Below, one piece after another: positions 1-8,958 of a stretch of 64,000 nt of DNA. Position numbers and translations under genes: made by a program. The stretch is taken from positions 168,372 to 232,371 of the forward strand of contig NZ_PJBC01000059.1 in assembly GCF_002836515.1 (NCBI RefSeq), written 5' to 3'. The stretch is from Pseudomonas sp. Choline-02u-1 (lineage in GTDB: Bacteria; Pseudomonadota; Gammaproteobacteria; Pseudomonadales; Pseudomonadaceae). The notes beneath the pieces are model-generated. The model searched no databases, was not told the origin of the DNA, and saw only the letters and a program-made list of their open reading frames with translations. How positions within the stretch are numbered: the stretch's first letter is position 1; each line of letters begins with the position of its first letter.

Positions 1-246
1 TCAATTAGTTTTCACACCGCGTTGTCGCCTTAAAGCCAGCCAGGCAAGGCGCAGGCCGCTGGGAATGGTTGTTCCCTTTCCAAGGCCTGCAACGCAGACT
101 GGCCGGCTTTAAGGCACAACCCGAAGGGCCGGGCCTGCTGTTGTGCAGGGCTGCGTTGCTCGAAGCTTATTTGGAATGACCAAACCACGCTTCTCGCGCC
201 TTGCCCTGCACAACAGCAGACTCGGCGCGGTGTGAAAACTAATTGA
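1..246. repeat. 246-bp palindromic (four-way-junction) element
   Basis: A perfect 21-bp inverted repeat forms the two ends (1-21 and 226-246). Two further hairpins lie inside. Hairpin A is about 21-120, with outer arms 21-38 and 102-120 (one bulge) and an inner GCAGGCC/GGCCTGC stem. Hairpin B has perfect 17-bp arms at 135-151 and 203-219. Folded together the element would be a cloverleaf or four-way junction. It fills most of the gap upstream of lptF. A MITE-like or other dispersed structured repeat is the simplest reading. No protein is encoded. The left end coincides with the window edge, so a target duplication cannot be checked. Confidence 0.7.
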
Positions 247-304
247 GAACGCCCCCTAGGTTGTACGATAAGCAAAGGATTACCGAGATGGATGAGTGTG
301 CGCA

Positions 305-333
305 GTGACAGGCGCACCCAATCACAGGATAAT
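305..333 (+). promoter_or_regulatory. Sigma-70 promoter for lptFG
   Basis: A GTGACA -35 hexamer (305-310) and a GATAAT -10 hexamer (328-333) are separated by 17 bp; each matches five of six consensus bases. The site lies about 90 bp upstream of lptF, between the palindromic element and the gene. Called by inspection only. Confidence 0.5.
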
Positions 334-425
334 GCCGCATCTTTTTTCGACCGCTCTGCATGGCGGGCCGGTCGATGTGTTTGCTTGTTTGGCCGCCTTA
401 GCCTGACAACCCTGGAGTGTCTGGT

Positions 426-1547
426 TTGATCGTCTTCCGTTATCTGTCCCGCGAAGTCCTGTTGACCCTCAGCGCCGTAAGTGCCGTGCTGCTGGTCATC
501 ATCATGAGCGGTCGCTTCATCAAATACCTGGCGCAGGCTGCGGCCGGTCAGCTCGATCCGGGTTCGCTGTTCCTGATCATGGGCTTTCGTCTGCCGGGTT
601 TCCTGCAACTGATTCTGCCGCTGGGCCTGTTCCTCGGGATCCTGCTGGCCTACGGTCGCCTGTACCTCGAAAGCGAAATGACCGTTCTTTCGGCCACCGG
701 CATGAGCCAGCAGAAGCTGTTTCGCATGACGCTGTTTCCGGCAACGCTGGTGGCACTGGTGGTGGCGTGGCTGAGCCTCGGCCTGGCTCCGCAGGGCGCC
801 AACCAGTTTCAGCTGCTGTTGAACAAGCAGGACGCGCTCACCGAGTTCGACACTCTCGAACCGGGCCGCTTCCAGGCGCTGCGCGACGGAACCCGTGTGA
901 CCTACACCGAAACCCTGAGCGACGATCGGGTCAATCTCGGCAGCGTGTTCATCTCGCAGAAAAACCTTGGCGCCGATAAAAAGGACCGCGGGATTTCCGT
1001 GCTGGTCGCCGAGTCGGGCCGCCAGGAAATCCGCCCCGATGGCAATCGCTACCTGATCCTCGACAACGGCTACCGCTATGACGGCAGCCCGGGGCAGGCG
1101 GATTACCGCGCCATTCATTACGAAACCTACGGTGTGCTGCTGCCCAAGCCGGATGTCAGCGAAGAGGTCACCGACCGCGACGCGATGCCGACCTCGTCCC
1201 TGTGGGGCAGCGACGACATCCGTTCGAAAACCGAACTGCAATGGCGCATGTCCCTGCCCTTGCTGGTGTTCATCGTGACCCTGATGGCGGTGCCGCTGTC
1301 GCGGGTGAATCCGCGTCAGGGGCGTTTCCTCAAGCTGCTGCCGGCGATCCTTCTTTATATGGCTTACCTGACCATCCTGATTGCCGCCCGCGGCGCCCTC
1401 GAAAAAGGCAAGATCCCGCCAGCCCTCGGCCTGTGGTGGGTACACGCGATCTTCCTGGTCATCGGCCTCGGCCTGCTTTACTGGGAGCCGATGCGCCTGA
1501 AGCTGGCCAGCCGTCGCAGCGCCGCGCTGGAGGTGGCTCGTGGTTAA
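426..1547 (+). CDS. lptF: LPS export permease LptF
   Basis: One of the two inner-membrane permease subunits of the LptBFGC complex, which extracts lipopolysaccharide from the inner membrane and feeds it to the periplasmic Lpt bridge. The product reads MIVFRYLSREVLLTL at the N-terminus. Three hydrophobic segments precede a periplasmic domain (about residues 100-260), and three more follow, the YjgP/YjgQ layout. I chose the TTG at 426: a GGAG at 414-417 sits 8 bp before it, and 373 residues is the usual length. An upstream GTG at 417 overlaps that ribosome-binding site. The stop overlaps the lptG start by 8 bp, so the pair is translationally coupled. Confidence 0.95.
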   Translation: MIVFRYLSREVLLTLSAVSAVLLVIIMSGRFIKYLAQAAAGQLDPGSLFLIMGFRLPGFLQLILPLGLFLGILLAYGRLYLESEMTVLSATGMSQQKLFRMTLFPATLVALVVAWLSLGLAPQGANQFQLLLNKQDALTEFDTLEPGRFQALRDGTRVTYTETLSDDRVNLGSVFISQKNLGADKKDRGISVLVAESGRQEIRPDGNRYLILDNGYRYDGSPGQADYRAIHYETYGVLLPKPDVSEEVTDRDAMPTSSLWGSDDIRSKTELQWRMSLPLLVFIVTLMAVPLSRVNPRQGRFLKLLPAILLYMAYLTILIAARGALEKGKIPPALGLWWVHAIFLVIGLGLLYWEPMRLKLASRRSAALEVARG

Positions 1548-2601
1548 ACTCGACCGCTACATCGGCAGCAGCGTGTTCATGGCGATCATCGCCGTGCTGG
1601 CAATCATCCTCGGCCTGGCGACGCTGTTCGCCTTCATCGATGAAATGGGCGACGTCAGCGACACCTACACTTTGATCGACGTGCTCGGTTTTGTATTGCT
1701 GACCGCACCGCGCCGGCTCTACGAGATGCTGCCAATGGCCGCACTGATCGGCTGTCTGATCGGCCTCGGCAGTCTGGCCAGCAGCAGTGAGCTGACGGTC
1801 ATGCGCGCCGCTGGCGTGTCGATCGGCCGTATCGTCTGGGCCGTCATGAAGCCGATGCTGGTGTTGATGCTCGCCGGCGTGCTGATCGGCGAATACGTCG
1901 CCCCGGCCACCGAGAGCATGGCGCAGGCCAATCGCTCGCTGGCCCAGGGCAGCGGCGACGCGCAAAGCGCCAAGCACGGCATGTGGCACCGTCAGGGTGA
2001 AGAATTCATCCACATCAACGCGGTTCAGCCGAACGGTCTGTTGTACGGCGTGACGCGCTATCACTTCGACAAGGAGCGCCATCTGCTCAGCTCCAGCTTC
2101 GCCAAAAAGGCCGAGTTCGACGGCAGCAAGTGGCAGCTCACCGACGTTGCCACCACGCTGTTCAAGGACCGTAGTACTGAAGTCGTCAATGCCCCGAGCG
2201 AAGAATGGGACGTGGCGTTGAGCCCGCAACTGCTCAGCACTGTGGTCATGGCGCCGGAATCGCTGTCGATCAGCGGTCTGTGGGGCTACATCCACTATCT
2301 GGCCGAGCAGGGCCTGAGCAATGGCCGCTACTGGCTGGCATTTTGGGTCAAGGTGTTGCAACCGCTGGTGACCGCCGCGCTGGTGCTGATGGCGATCTCG
2401 TTCATCTTCGGCCCGCTGCGTTCGGTGACCCTGGGCCAGCGTGTTTTCACCGGCGTGCTGGTGGGCTTCACCTTCCGCATCGTCCAGGATCTGCTGGGGC
2501 CATCGAGTCTGGTGTTCGGTTTCTCGCCGCTGTTTGCGGTGCTGGTGCCGGCCGCAGTCTGCGCATTGGCGGGCGTCTGGCTGCTCAGACGCGCGGGCTG
2601 A
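1540..2601 (+). CDS. lptG: LPS export permease LptG
   Basis: Second permease subunit of the LptBFG transporter, partner of LptF. The 353-residue product has the YjgP/YjgQ layout: N-terminal membrane segments, a periplasmic beta-rich middle (about 100-250) with the HINAVQPNG stretch, and a C-terminal membrane block ending LLRRAG. The GTG start lies inside the end of lptF. A rho-independent terminator follows 35 bp after the stop, so lptFG is a two-gene transcription unit. Length is normal and nothing looks broken. Confidence 0.95.
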   Translation: MVKLDRYIGSSVFMAIIAVLAIILGLATLFAFIDEMGDVSDTYTLIDVLGFVLLTAPRRLYEMLPMAALIGCLIGLGSLASSSELTVMRAAGVSIGRIVWAVMKPMLVLMLAGVLIGEYVAPATESMAQANRSLAQGSGDAQSAKHGMWHRQGEEFIHINAVQPNGLLYGVTRYHFDKERHLLSSSFAKKAEFDGSKWQLTDVATTLFKDRSTEVVNAPSEEWDVALSPQLLSTVVMAPESLSISGLWGYIHYLAEQGLSNGRYWLAFWVKVLQPLVTAALVLMAISFIFGPLRSVTLGQRVFTGVLVGFTFRIVQDLLGPSSLVFGFSPLFAVLVPAAVCALAGVWLLRRAG

Positions 2602-2635
2602 TGAACAAGCTTTCATTCAGCGCTTGAACCCAGAA

Positions 2636-2667
2636 AACGCCTCGGTCGCCAGACCGGGGCGTTTTTG
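2636..2667 (+). terminator. Rho-independent terminator after lptG
   Basis: The arms AACGCCTCGGTC and ACCGGGGCGTT form a G+C-rich hairpin followed by a T run. It closes the lptFG unit before lepA. Confidence 0.75.
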
Positions 2668-2692
2668 CATGCGATCCGGGTGACAGGCGAAC

Positions 2693-2722
2693 GTGACGCT
2701 TGCGCCGTGTATCAGGTACAAT
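2693..2722 (+). promoter_or_regulatory. Candidate promoter for lepA-lepB
   Basis: A GTGACG -35-like hexamer (2693-2698) and a TACAAT -10 (2717-2722) are separated by 18 bp, about 50 bp upstream of the lepA GTG. The preceding terminator supports a new start here. The -35 match is only moderate. Confidence 0.45.
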
Positions 2723-2774
2723 TCCCGGCTATTTTTCGGCGGGCCAAGCCTGCAGCCTTTTTGAGTGTTGATCC

Positions 2775-4571
2775 GTGAGTGATTTGAGTCATATCCGCAA
2801 TTTCTCCATCATCGCCCACATTGACCATGGCAAGTCGACGCTGGCTGACCGTTTCATCCAGATGTGCGGCGGCCTGGCCGAGCGTGAAATGGAAGCCCAG
2901 GTGCTGGATTCCATGGATCTTGAGCGTGAACGCGGGATCACCATCAAGGCCCACAGCGTTACCCTCTATTACAAAGCCAAAGACGGCATCACCTACCAGC
3001 TGAACTTCATTGACACCCCGGGCCACGTCGACTTCACCTACGAAGTCAGCCGTTCCCTGGCCGCGTGCGAAGGCGCCTTGCTGGTGGTCGATGCGGGGCA
3101 GGGCGTCGAAGCCCAGTCCGTGGCCAACTGCTACACCGCCATCGAGCAGGGCCTGGAGGTCATGCCGGTCCTGAACAAGATCGACCTGCCACAGGCCGAG
3201 CCGGATCGCGTCAAGGACGAGATCGAGAAGATCATCGGCATCGACGCCACCGACGCCGTTACTTGCAGCGCCAAGACCGGCCTGGGTGTCGACGAAGTGC
3301 TCGAGCGTCTGGTGCACACCATCCCTGCGCCGACCGGCAACATCGAAGATCCGCTGCAAGCGTTGATCATCGACTCCTGGTTCGACAACTACCTGGGCGT
3401 TGTTTCCCTGGTACGCGTGCGCCACGGCCGTGTGAAGAAGGGCGACAAGATTCTGGTCAAGTCCACCGGCAAGGTGCACCTGGTCGACAGCGTCGGCGTG
3501 TTCAACCCGAAACACACCGCCACCGTTGATCTGAAGGCCGGCGAAGTGGGCTTCATCATCGCCAGCATCAAGGACATTCACGGTGCGCCGGTCGGTGACA
3601 CCCTGACCCTGAGCTCCACGCCGGACGTGCCGGTGCTGCCGGGCTTCAAACGCATTCAGCCACAGGTTTACGCCGGTCTGTTCCCGGTCAGCTCCGATGA
3701 CTTCGAGGATTTCCGCGAAGCGCTGCAGAAGCTGACCCTGAACGACTCCTCGTTGCAGTACACCCCGGAAAGCTCCGACGCCCTGGGCTTCGGCTTCCGT
3801 TGCGGCTTCCTCGGCATGCTGCACATGGAGATCATCCAGGAGCGCCTCGAGCGCGAGTACGACCTGGACCTGATCACCACCGCGCCGACGGTAATTTTCG
3901 AGCTGGTGCTGAAAACCGGTGAAACGATTTACGTCGACAACCCGTCGAAGCTTCCGGACGTGTCGGCGATCGAGGACATGCGCGAGCCAATCGTGCGCGC
4001 CAATATCCTCGTACCGCAGGAACACTTGGGTAACGTGATCACCCTGTGCATCGAGAAACGCGGTGTTCAGGTCGACATGCTGTTCCTCGGCAATCAGGTG
4101 CAAGTCACCTACGACCTGCCGATGAACGAAGTGGTCCTGGACTTCTTCGACCGTCTCAAATCCACCAGCCGCGGCTATGCTTCGCTGGACTACCATTTCG
4201 ATCGTTACCAATCGGCTAATCTGGTGAAACTGGACGTGCTGATCAACGGCGACAAGGTCGATGCCCTGGCATTGATCGTGCACCGTGACAATTCGCACTT
4301 CAAAGGTCGCCAGTTGACCGAGAAGATGAAAGAACTGATTCCTCGTCAGATGTTCGACGTGGCGATCCAGGCCGCCATCGGTGGTCAGATCGTGGCGCGG
4401 ACAACCGTCAAGGCGCTCAGAAAGAACGTATTGGCCAAATGCTACGGCGGTGACGTCAGTCGTAAGAAGAAGCTGCTCGAGAAGCAGAAGGCCGGTAAGA
4501 AACGCATGAAACAGGTCGGCAACGTGGAAATTCCACAGGAAGCCTTCCTCGCCGTGCTCAGGTTGGAATAA
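2775..4571 (+). CDS. lepA: Translation elongation factor 4 (LepA)
   Basis: Ribosome-associated GTPase (EF4). The G1 motif AHIDHGKST (residues 14-22), G3 DTPGH (80-84) and G4 NKID (134-137) are intact. They are followed by EF-G-like domains II, III and V and the LepA-specific C-terminal domain. At 598 residues it is full length. The start is GTG. lepB follows after 9 bp, the conserved lepA-lepB pairing in which the signal peptidase is cotranscribed. Confidence 0.97.
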   Translation: MSDLSHIRNFSIIAHIDHGKSTLADRFIQMCGGLAEREMEAQVLDSMDLERERGITIKAHSVTLYYKAKDGITYQLNFIDTPGHVDFTYEVSRSLAACEGALLVVDAGQGVEAQSVANCYTAIEQGLEVMPVLNKIDLPQAEPDRVKDEIEKIIGIDATDAVTCSAKTGLGVDEVLERLVHTIPAPTGNIEDPLQALIIDSWFDNYLGVVSLVRVRHGRVKKGDKILVKSTGKVHLVDSVGVFNPKHTATVDLKAGEVGFIIASIKDIHGAPVGDTLTLSSTPDVPVLPGFKRIQPQVYAGLFPVSSDDFEDFREALQKLTLNDSSLQYTPESSDALGFGFRCGFLGMLHMEIIQERLEREYDLDLITTAPTVIFELVLKTGETIYVDNPSKLPDVSAIEDMREPIVRANILVPQEHLGNVITLCIEKRGVQVDMLFLGNQVQVTYDLPMNEVVLDFFDRLKSTSRGYASLDYHFDRYQSANLVKLDVLINGDKVDALALIVHRDNSHFKGRQLTEKMKELIPRQMFDVAIQAAIGGQIVARTTVKALRKNVLAKCYGGDVSRKKKLLEKQKAGKKRMKQVGNVEIPQEAFLAVLRLE

Positions 4572-4580
4572 TCAGGTCCT

Positions 4581-5435
4581 ATGTCGCTAAATTTCCCGCT
4601 GTTGCTGGTCATCGCCGTGTTCGTCTGCGGCCTGTTGGCGTTGCTTGATCTGCTGTTCCTGGCACCGCGTCGGCGGGCTGCCATTGCCTCGTATCAAGGC
4701 AGTGTCAGCCAGCCCGAGCCTGTGGTGGTCGAGAAGCTGAACAAAGAGCCGCTGCTGGTCGAATACGGCAAGTCGTTCTTTCCTGTGCTGTTCATCGTGC
4801 TGGTTCTGCGTTCGTTCCTGGTGGAGCCGTTCCAGATTCCGTCCGGCTCGATGAAACCGACCCTGGATGTCGGCGATTTCATTCTGGTGAACAAGTTTTC
4901 CTACGGCATCCGCTTGCCGGTGATCGACAAGAAGATCATCGAAGTCGGTGATCCGCAGCGCGGTGATGTCATGGTGTTCCGCTACCCGAGCGACCCGAAC
5001 GTCAACTACATCAAGCGTGTGGTCGGCCTGCCGGGTGACACGGTGCGTTACACCGCCGACAAGCGTCTGTTCGTCAACGGTGAGTCGATTGCCGAGAAAA
5101 TGGTCGGCGCCGAACCGGGCACGCTGGGCAGCGCTGAACTCTACAAAGAGAAGCTGGGCGCCGCCGAGCACCTGATCCGCAAGGAAATGAGCCGCTATCG
5201 CGCCACGCCGGATCGTTCGTGGACAGTGCCTGCCGGGCACTACTTCATGATGGGCGACAACCGCGACAATTCGAACGACAGCCGTTACTGGGATGATCCG
5301 AACATTCCCAAGGACCTGCTGGGCATGGTTCCCGACCGCAATATCGTCGGCAAGGCCTTCGCGGTCTGGATGAGCTGGCCGGAGCCGAAACTCAGCCACC
5401 TGCCGAATTTCTCGCGGGTCGGCCTGATCAAGTAA
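4581..5435 (+). CDS. lepB: Signal peptidase I
   Basis: Membrane-bound Ser/Lys protease that removes Sec and Tat signal peptides. Two N-terminal membrane segments (about 5-27 and 65-80) precede the catalytic domain. The nucleophile lies in SGSMKPT (Ser90) and the general base in NYIKRVVGLPGD (Lys145). The box GDNRDNSNDSRYW is also present. Its 284 residues are typical for Pseudomonas. It sits 9 bp after lepA and probably shares its transcript. Confidence 0.97.
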   Translation: MSLNFPLLLVIAVFVCGLLALLDLLFLAPRRRAAIASYQGSVSQPEPVVVEKLNKEPLLVEYGKSFFPVLFIVLVLRSFLVEPFQIPSGSMKPTLDVGDFILVNKFSYGIRLPVIDKKIIEVGDPQRGDVMVFRYPSDPNVNYIKRVVGLPGDTVRYTADKRLFVNGESIAEKMVGAEPGTLGSAELYKEKLGAAEHLIRKEMSRYRATPDRSWTVPAGHYFMMGDNRDNSNDSRYWDDPNIPKDLLGMVPDRNIVGKAFAVWMSWPEPKLSHLPNFSRVGLIK

Positions 5436-5604
5436 TCAAACACGGCGCTGTTGACCACAGCGCCGAATGCATTTCTGGAGCCGGCACAATCGGCTTCGCA
5501 ATCGCCAGGATCTATTTTTTGAACACAGCGTTAATTGTCCCAGGCCTGCGCCGTACCCCGGCGATGGCAGTGGAAACCAGCCACGAACTCAGCGTGGGTA
5601 AACC

Positions 5605-6294
5605 GTGAGCGTTTCTCTAAGCCGTCTCGAGCGCCAGCTCGGTTACACCTTCAAGGATCAGGAGCTGATGCTGCTGGCCCTCACGCACCGCAGTTTTGCC
5701 GGACGCAACAACGAGCGTCTGGAATTCCTCGGCGATGCCATCCTCAACTTCGTCGCTGGCGAGGCGCTGTTCGATCGTTTCCCGCTGGCCCGCGAAGGCC
5801 AGTTGTCGCGTTTGCGCGCGCGCTTGGTGAAAGGTGAGACGCTGGCCGTACTGGCTCGCGGTTTCGACCTCGGCGATTATCTGCGTCTGGGGTCGGGTGA
5901 GCTCAAGAGCGGTGGTTTCCGCCGTGAATCGATCCTCGCCGATGCCCTCGAAGCCCTGATCGGTGCGATCTACCTCGACGCCGGCATGGACGTCGCCCGC
6001 GAGCGCGTGCTGGCCTGGCTGGCCGGCGAATTCGAAGGCCTGACGCTGGTCGATACCAACAAGGATCCGAAAACCCGCTTGCAGGAACATCTGCAATCGC
6101 GCGGTTGCGAACTGCCACGCTACGAAGTTGTAGATATCCAGGGCGAACCGCACTGCCGAACCTTCTTCGTCGAGTGCGAAGTGGTCTTATTGAATGAAAA
6201 AAGCCGAGGTCAAGGCGTGAGCCGTCGTATTGCCGAACAGGTAGCGGCCGCCGCAGCATTGATTGCCCTGGGCGTGGAGAATGGCAATGACTGA
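5605..6294 (+). CDS. rnc: Ribonuclease III
   Basis: Double-strand-specific endoribonuclease that processes rRNA precursors and some mRNAs. The signature NERLEFLGDAILNF gives the catalytic acidic residues, and a double-stranded RNA-binding domain occupies the C-terminal third (DPKTRLQEHLQSRG onward). The start is GTG and the length is 229 residues. The reading frame overlaps era by 8 bp. The 169-bp gap to lepB contains a small hairpin (about 5442-5465) and no gene. As I recall, P. aeruginosa has a small DUF4845 gene (PA0769) at this place. Confidence 0.96.
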   Translation: MSVSLSRLERQLGYTFKDQELMLLALTHRSFAGRNNERLEFLGDAILNFVAGEALFDRFPLAREGQLSRLRARLVKGETLAVLARGFDLGDYLRLGSGELKSGGFRRESILADALEALIGAIYLDAGMDVARERVLAWLAGEFEGLTLVDTNKDPKTRLQEHLQSRGCELPRYEVVDIQGEPHCRTFFVECEVVLLNEKSRGQGVSRRIAEQVAAAAALIALGVENGND

Positions 6295-7189
6295 TACAAA
6301 CGCAACTCGCTGTGGCTACGTTGCCATCGTCGGCCGTCCCAACGTCGGCAAGTCGACGTTGCTCAACCACATCCTCGGGCAGAAACTCGCGATCACCTCG
6401 CGCAAGCCGCAGACCACGCGCCACAACATGCTCGGCATCAAGACCGAGGGCGACGTGCAGGCGATCTACGTCGACACCCCGGGCATGCACAAGGGCGGCG
6501 AAAAGGCCCTGAACCGTTACATGAATAAAACCGCTTCGGCAGCGTTGAAAGACGTCGACGTGGTGATTTTCGTGGTCGACCGCACCAAGTGGACCGAAGA
6601 AGACCAGATGGTCCTCGAACGCGTGCAATACGTCACTGGCCCGCTGATCGTTGCGCTGAACAAGACCGATCGCATCGAAGACAAAGCCGAGCTGATGCCG
6701 CACCTGAGCTGGTTGCAGGAACAGCTGCCGAACGCGCAGATCATCCCGATTTCCGCGCAGCACGGGCACAACCTCGACGCGCTGGAAAAGGTCATCGCCG
6801 ATCACCTGCCGGAGAATGATCACTTCTTCCCGGAAGACCAGATCACCGACCGCAGCAGCCGTTTCCTTGCCGCCGAACTGGTGCGCGAGAAAATCATGCG
6901 CCAGATGGGCGCCGAGCTGCCGTACCAGATCACCGTCGAAATCGAAGAGTTCAAGCAGCAGGGCAAGACCCTGCACATCCACGCGCTGATTCTTGTCGAG
7001 CGTGACGGCCAGAAAAAAATCATCATTGGCGACAAGGGCGAGCGCATCAAACGCATCGGCACCGAAGCGCGCAAGGACATGGAGCTGCTGTTCGACTCCA
7101 AGATCATGCTCAACCTGTGGGTCAAGGTGAAAGGTGGCTGGTCCGATGACGAGCGCGCGCTGCGTTCGCTGGGGTATGGCGACCTGTAA
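6287..7189 (+). CDS. era: GTPase Era
   Basis: GTPase that binds the 3' end of 16S rRNA and acts in 30S subunit assembly. The G1 motif GRPNVGKS (residues 16-23), G3 DTPGMH and G4 NKTD are present, and the C-terminal KH domain contains IIIGDKGERIKRIG. I chose ATG 6287 (product MTDTNATRCGY, 300 residues) because GGAG at 6276-6279 is 7 bp before it. A longer in-frame start at 6263 and the ATG at 6281 are less well placed. It is coupled to rnc by overlap. Confidence 0.96.
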   Translation: MTDTNATRCGYVAIVGRPNVGKSTLLNHILGQKLAITSRKPQTTRHNMLGIKTEGDVQAIYVDTPGMHKGGEKALNRYMNKTASAALKDVDVVIFVVDRTKWTEEDQMVLERVQYVTGPLIVALNKTDRIEDKAELMPHLSWLQEQLPNAQIIPISAQHGHNLDALEKVIADHLPENDHFFPEDQITDRSSRFLAAELVREKIMRQMGAELPYQITVEIEEFKQQGKTLHIHALILVERDGQKKIIIGDKGERIKRIGTEARKDMELLFDSKIMLNLWVKVKGGWSDDERALRSLGYGDL

Positions 7190-7223
7190 CAGTCCCGGTT
7201 TTCTCATACACCAGAGAACCCTT

Positions 7224-7311
7224 GTGGGAGCGGGCTTGCTCGCGAAGGCGGGGTATCAGTCGATACATTCTTCGACTGATACCCCGCCTTCGCGAGCAAG
7301 CCCGCTCCCAC
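7224..7311. repeat. REPIN, perfect 40-bp arms
   Basis: Two perfect 40-bp arms (7224-7263 and 7272-7311) flank an 8-base loop. Each arm begins with the core GTGGGAGCGGGCTTGCTCGC. It lies in the era-recO gap and matches the paired REP (REPIN) format of Pseudomonas. Confidence 0.9.
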
Positions 7312-7358
7312 ATTGGGTTTATGTTGACTCAGGAATGCGTTTCTTCATCGAGAACTCA

Positions 7359-8048
7359 ATGTCGCAAAACCCGCCTCCCGCCCAATCCGCCTACGTCCTG
7401 CATTCGCGCGCCTACCGCGAATCCAGTGCTCTGGTCGACTTCCTCACGCCACAAGGGCGGCTGCGGGCGGTGTTGCGCAGTGCGCGGGGCAAGGCCGGGA
7501 CGCTGGCGCGACCGTTTGTGGCGCTGGAGGTCGAGTTCCGTGGCAAGGGTGAGCTGAAAAACGTCGGGCGCATGGAGAGCTCTGGCACCTCCGCCTGGCT
7601 CAACGGCGAGGCGCTGTTCAGCGGTCTCTATCTCAACGAACTGTTGATTCGCCTGCTGCCTGCCGAGGATCCGCATCCTGCGGTGTTTGATCACTATGCC
7701 GCGACCCTGTTGGCGCTCGCCGAAGGCCGACCGCTTGAGCCATTGTTGCGCTCCTTCGAGTGGCGGCTGCTGGATGATCTTGGCTACGGTTTTTCCATGA
7801 ATACAGACATACATGGCGATCCTGTTGCTGCGGACGGTCTCTATCGCCTGCAAGTCGATGCCGGGCTCGAGCGGGTTTATCTGTTGCAGCCAGGCCTGTT
7901 CAACGGCACTGAACTGCTGGCCATGGCCGAGGCCGACTGGTCGGCGCACGGTGCGCTGTCGGCGGCCAAGCGTCTGATGCGCCAGGCGCTGGCAGTCCAT
8001 TTGGGCGGGCGTCCGCTTGTCAGTCGCGAGCTGTTTCGCAAGCCCTGA
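7359..8048 (+). CDS. recO: DNA repair protein RecO
   Basis: Recombination mediator that, with RecR, loads RecA on SSB-coated DNA. The N-terminal OB-fold (SAYVLHSRAYRESSALVDF onward) and the helical C-terminal part are recognisable. The product is 229 residues from the ATG at 7359 (MSQNPPPAQ). In-frame upstream starts run into the REPIN, so they are unlikely. It continues the rnc-era-recO-pdxJ order, although the REPIN separates it from era. Confidence 0.93.
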   Translation: MSQNPPPAQSAYVLHSRAYRESSALVDFLTPQGRLRAVLRSARGKAGTLARPFVALEVEFRGKGELKNVGRMESSGTSAWLNGEALFSGLYLNELLIRLLPAEDPHPAVFDHYAATLLALAEGRPLEPLLRSFEWRLLDDLGYGFSMNTDIHGDPVAADGLYRLQVDAGLERVYLLQPGLFNGTELLAMAEADWSAHGALSAAKRLMRQALAVHLGGRPLVSRELFRKP

Positions 8049-8087
8049 TATGCTGTGCGCCGAATTCTTCCCTTCAGGAGCGCACTC

Positions 8088-8831
8088 GTGACCACCAGCA
8101 ATCGCATTCTTCTTGGCGTGAACATCGACCACGTCGCCACCCTGCGTCAGGCCCGTGGCACGCGCTACCCGGATCCGGTCAAGGCGGCGCTGGACGCAGA
8201 AGAGGCGGGGGCCGATGGCATCACCGTGCACCTGCGCGAAGATCGCCGGCACATCCAGGAACGCGACGTGTTGCTGCTCAAGGATGTGCTGCAAACGCGC
8301 ATGAATTTCGAAATGGGCGTCACCGAAGAAATGATGGCGTTTGCCGAGCGTATTCGCCCCGCGCATATCTGTCTGGTGCCGGAAACCCGTCAGGAGTTGA
8401 CCACTGAAGGTGGCCTGGATGTGGCGGGACAGGAGGAACGCATCAGGGCTGCGGTGGAGCGGTTGTCGAAAATCGGCAGCGAAGTATCGCTGTTCATCGA
8501 CGCCGACGAGCGGCAGATCGCCGCCTCCAAGCGCATCGGTGCGCCGGCGATCGAACTGCACACCGGGCGCTACGCCGATGCCGACACTCCCACCGAAGTG
8601 GCCGAAGAGCTCAAGCGCGTCGCTGATGGCGTCGCGTTCGGTCTGGCTCAGGGCCTGATCGTCAATGCCGGACATGGCCTGCATTACCACAACGTCGAAG
8701 CAGTGGCGGCGATCAAGGGCATCAACGAACTGAATATCGGCCACGCGCTGGTGGCGCATGCGTTGTTCGTAGGGTTCAAGTCCGCCGTGTTCGAGATGAA
8801 AGCCCTGATCCTGGCCGCGGCCAAGGTTTAA
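8088..8831 (+). CDS. pdxJ: Pyridoxine 5'-phosphate synthase
   Basis: Condenses 3-amino-2-oxopropyl phosphate with 1-deoxyxylulose 5-phosphate to give pyridoxine 5'-phosphate, the last ring-forming step of vitamin B6 synthesis. The sequence shows the PdxJ barrel motifs GVNIDHVATLRQARGT, HLREDRRHI, ELHTGRYA and NAGHGLHYHN. I chose the GTG at 8088, with AGGAG at 8076-8080 seven bases upstream; the product is 247 residues. A longer start at 8055 would add residues of no family character. Confidence 0.96.
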   Translation: MTTSNRILLGVNIDHVATLRQARGTRYPDPVKAALDAEEAGADGITVHLREDRRHIQERDVLLLKDVLQTRMNFEMGVTEEMMAFAERIRPAHICLVPETRQELTTEGGLDVAGQEERIRAAVERLSKIGSEVSLFIDADERQIAASKRIGAPAIELHTGRYADADTPTEVAEELKRVADGVAFGLAQGLIVNAGHGLHYHNVEAVAAIKGINELNIGHALVAHALFVGFKSAVFEMKALILAAAKV

Positions 8832-8846
8832 AGGTCAGCGCGTAAC

Positions 8847-8942
8847 AACTGTGGGAGCGGGCTTGCTCGCGAAAACGGTGGGTCAGCCAAAGATGATGTC
8901 GACTGACACCGCGCATTCGCGAGCAAGCCCGCTCCCACAGTT
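8847..8942. repeat. REPIN between pdxJ and mltF
   Basis: Inverted copies of the core GTGGGAGCGGGCTTGCTCGC (from about 8851, and ending at 8938) flank a less symmetric centre. The gap separates convergent genes, so it could also take part in transcription ending. Confidence 0.85.
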
Positions 8943-8958
8943 GGATTTGAAGTGTTGG

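Noticed and set aside
30..1445. A long minus-strand open frame over lptF and the palindromic element
   Set aside because: Shadow of lptF; the part beyond it lies in the palindrome and is not protein-like.
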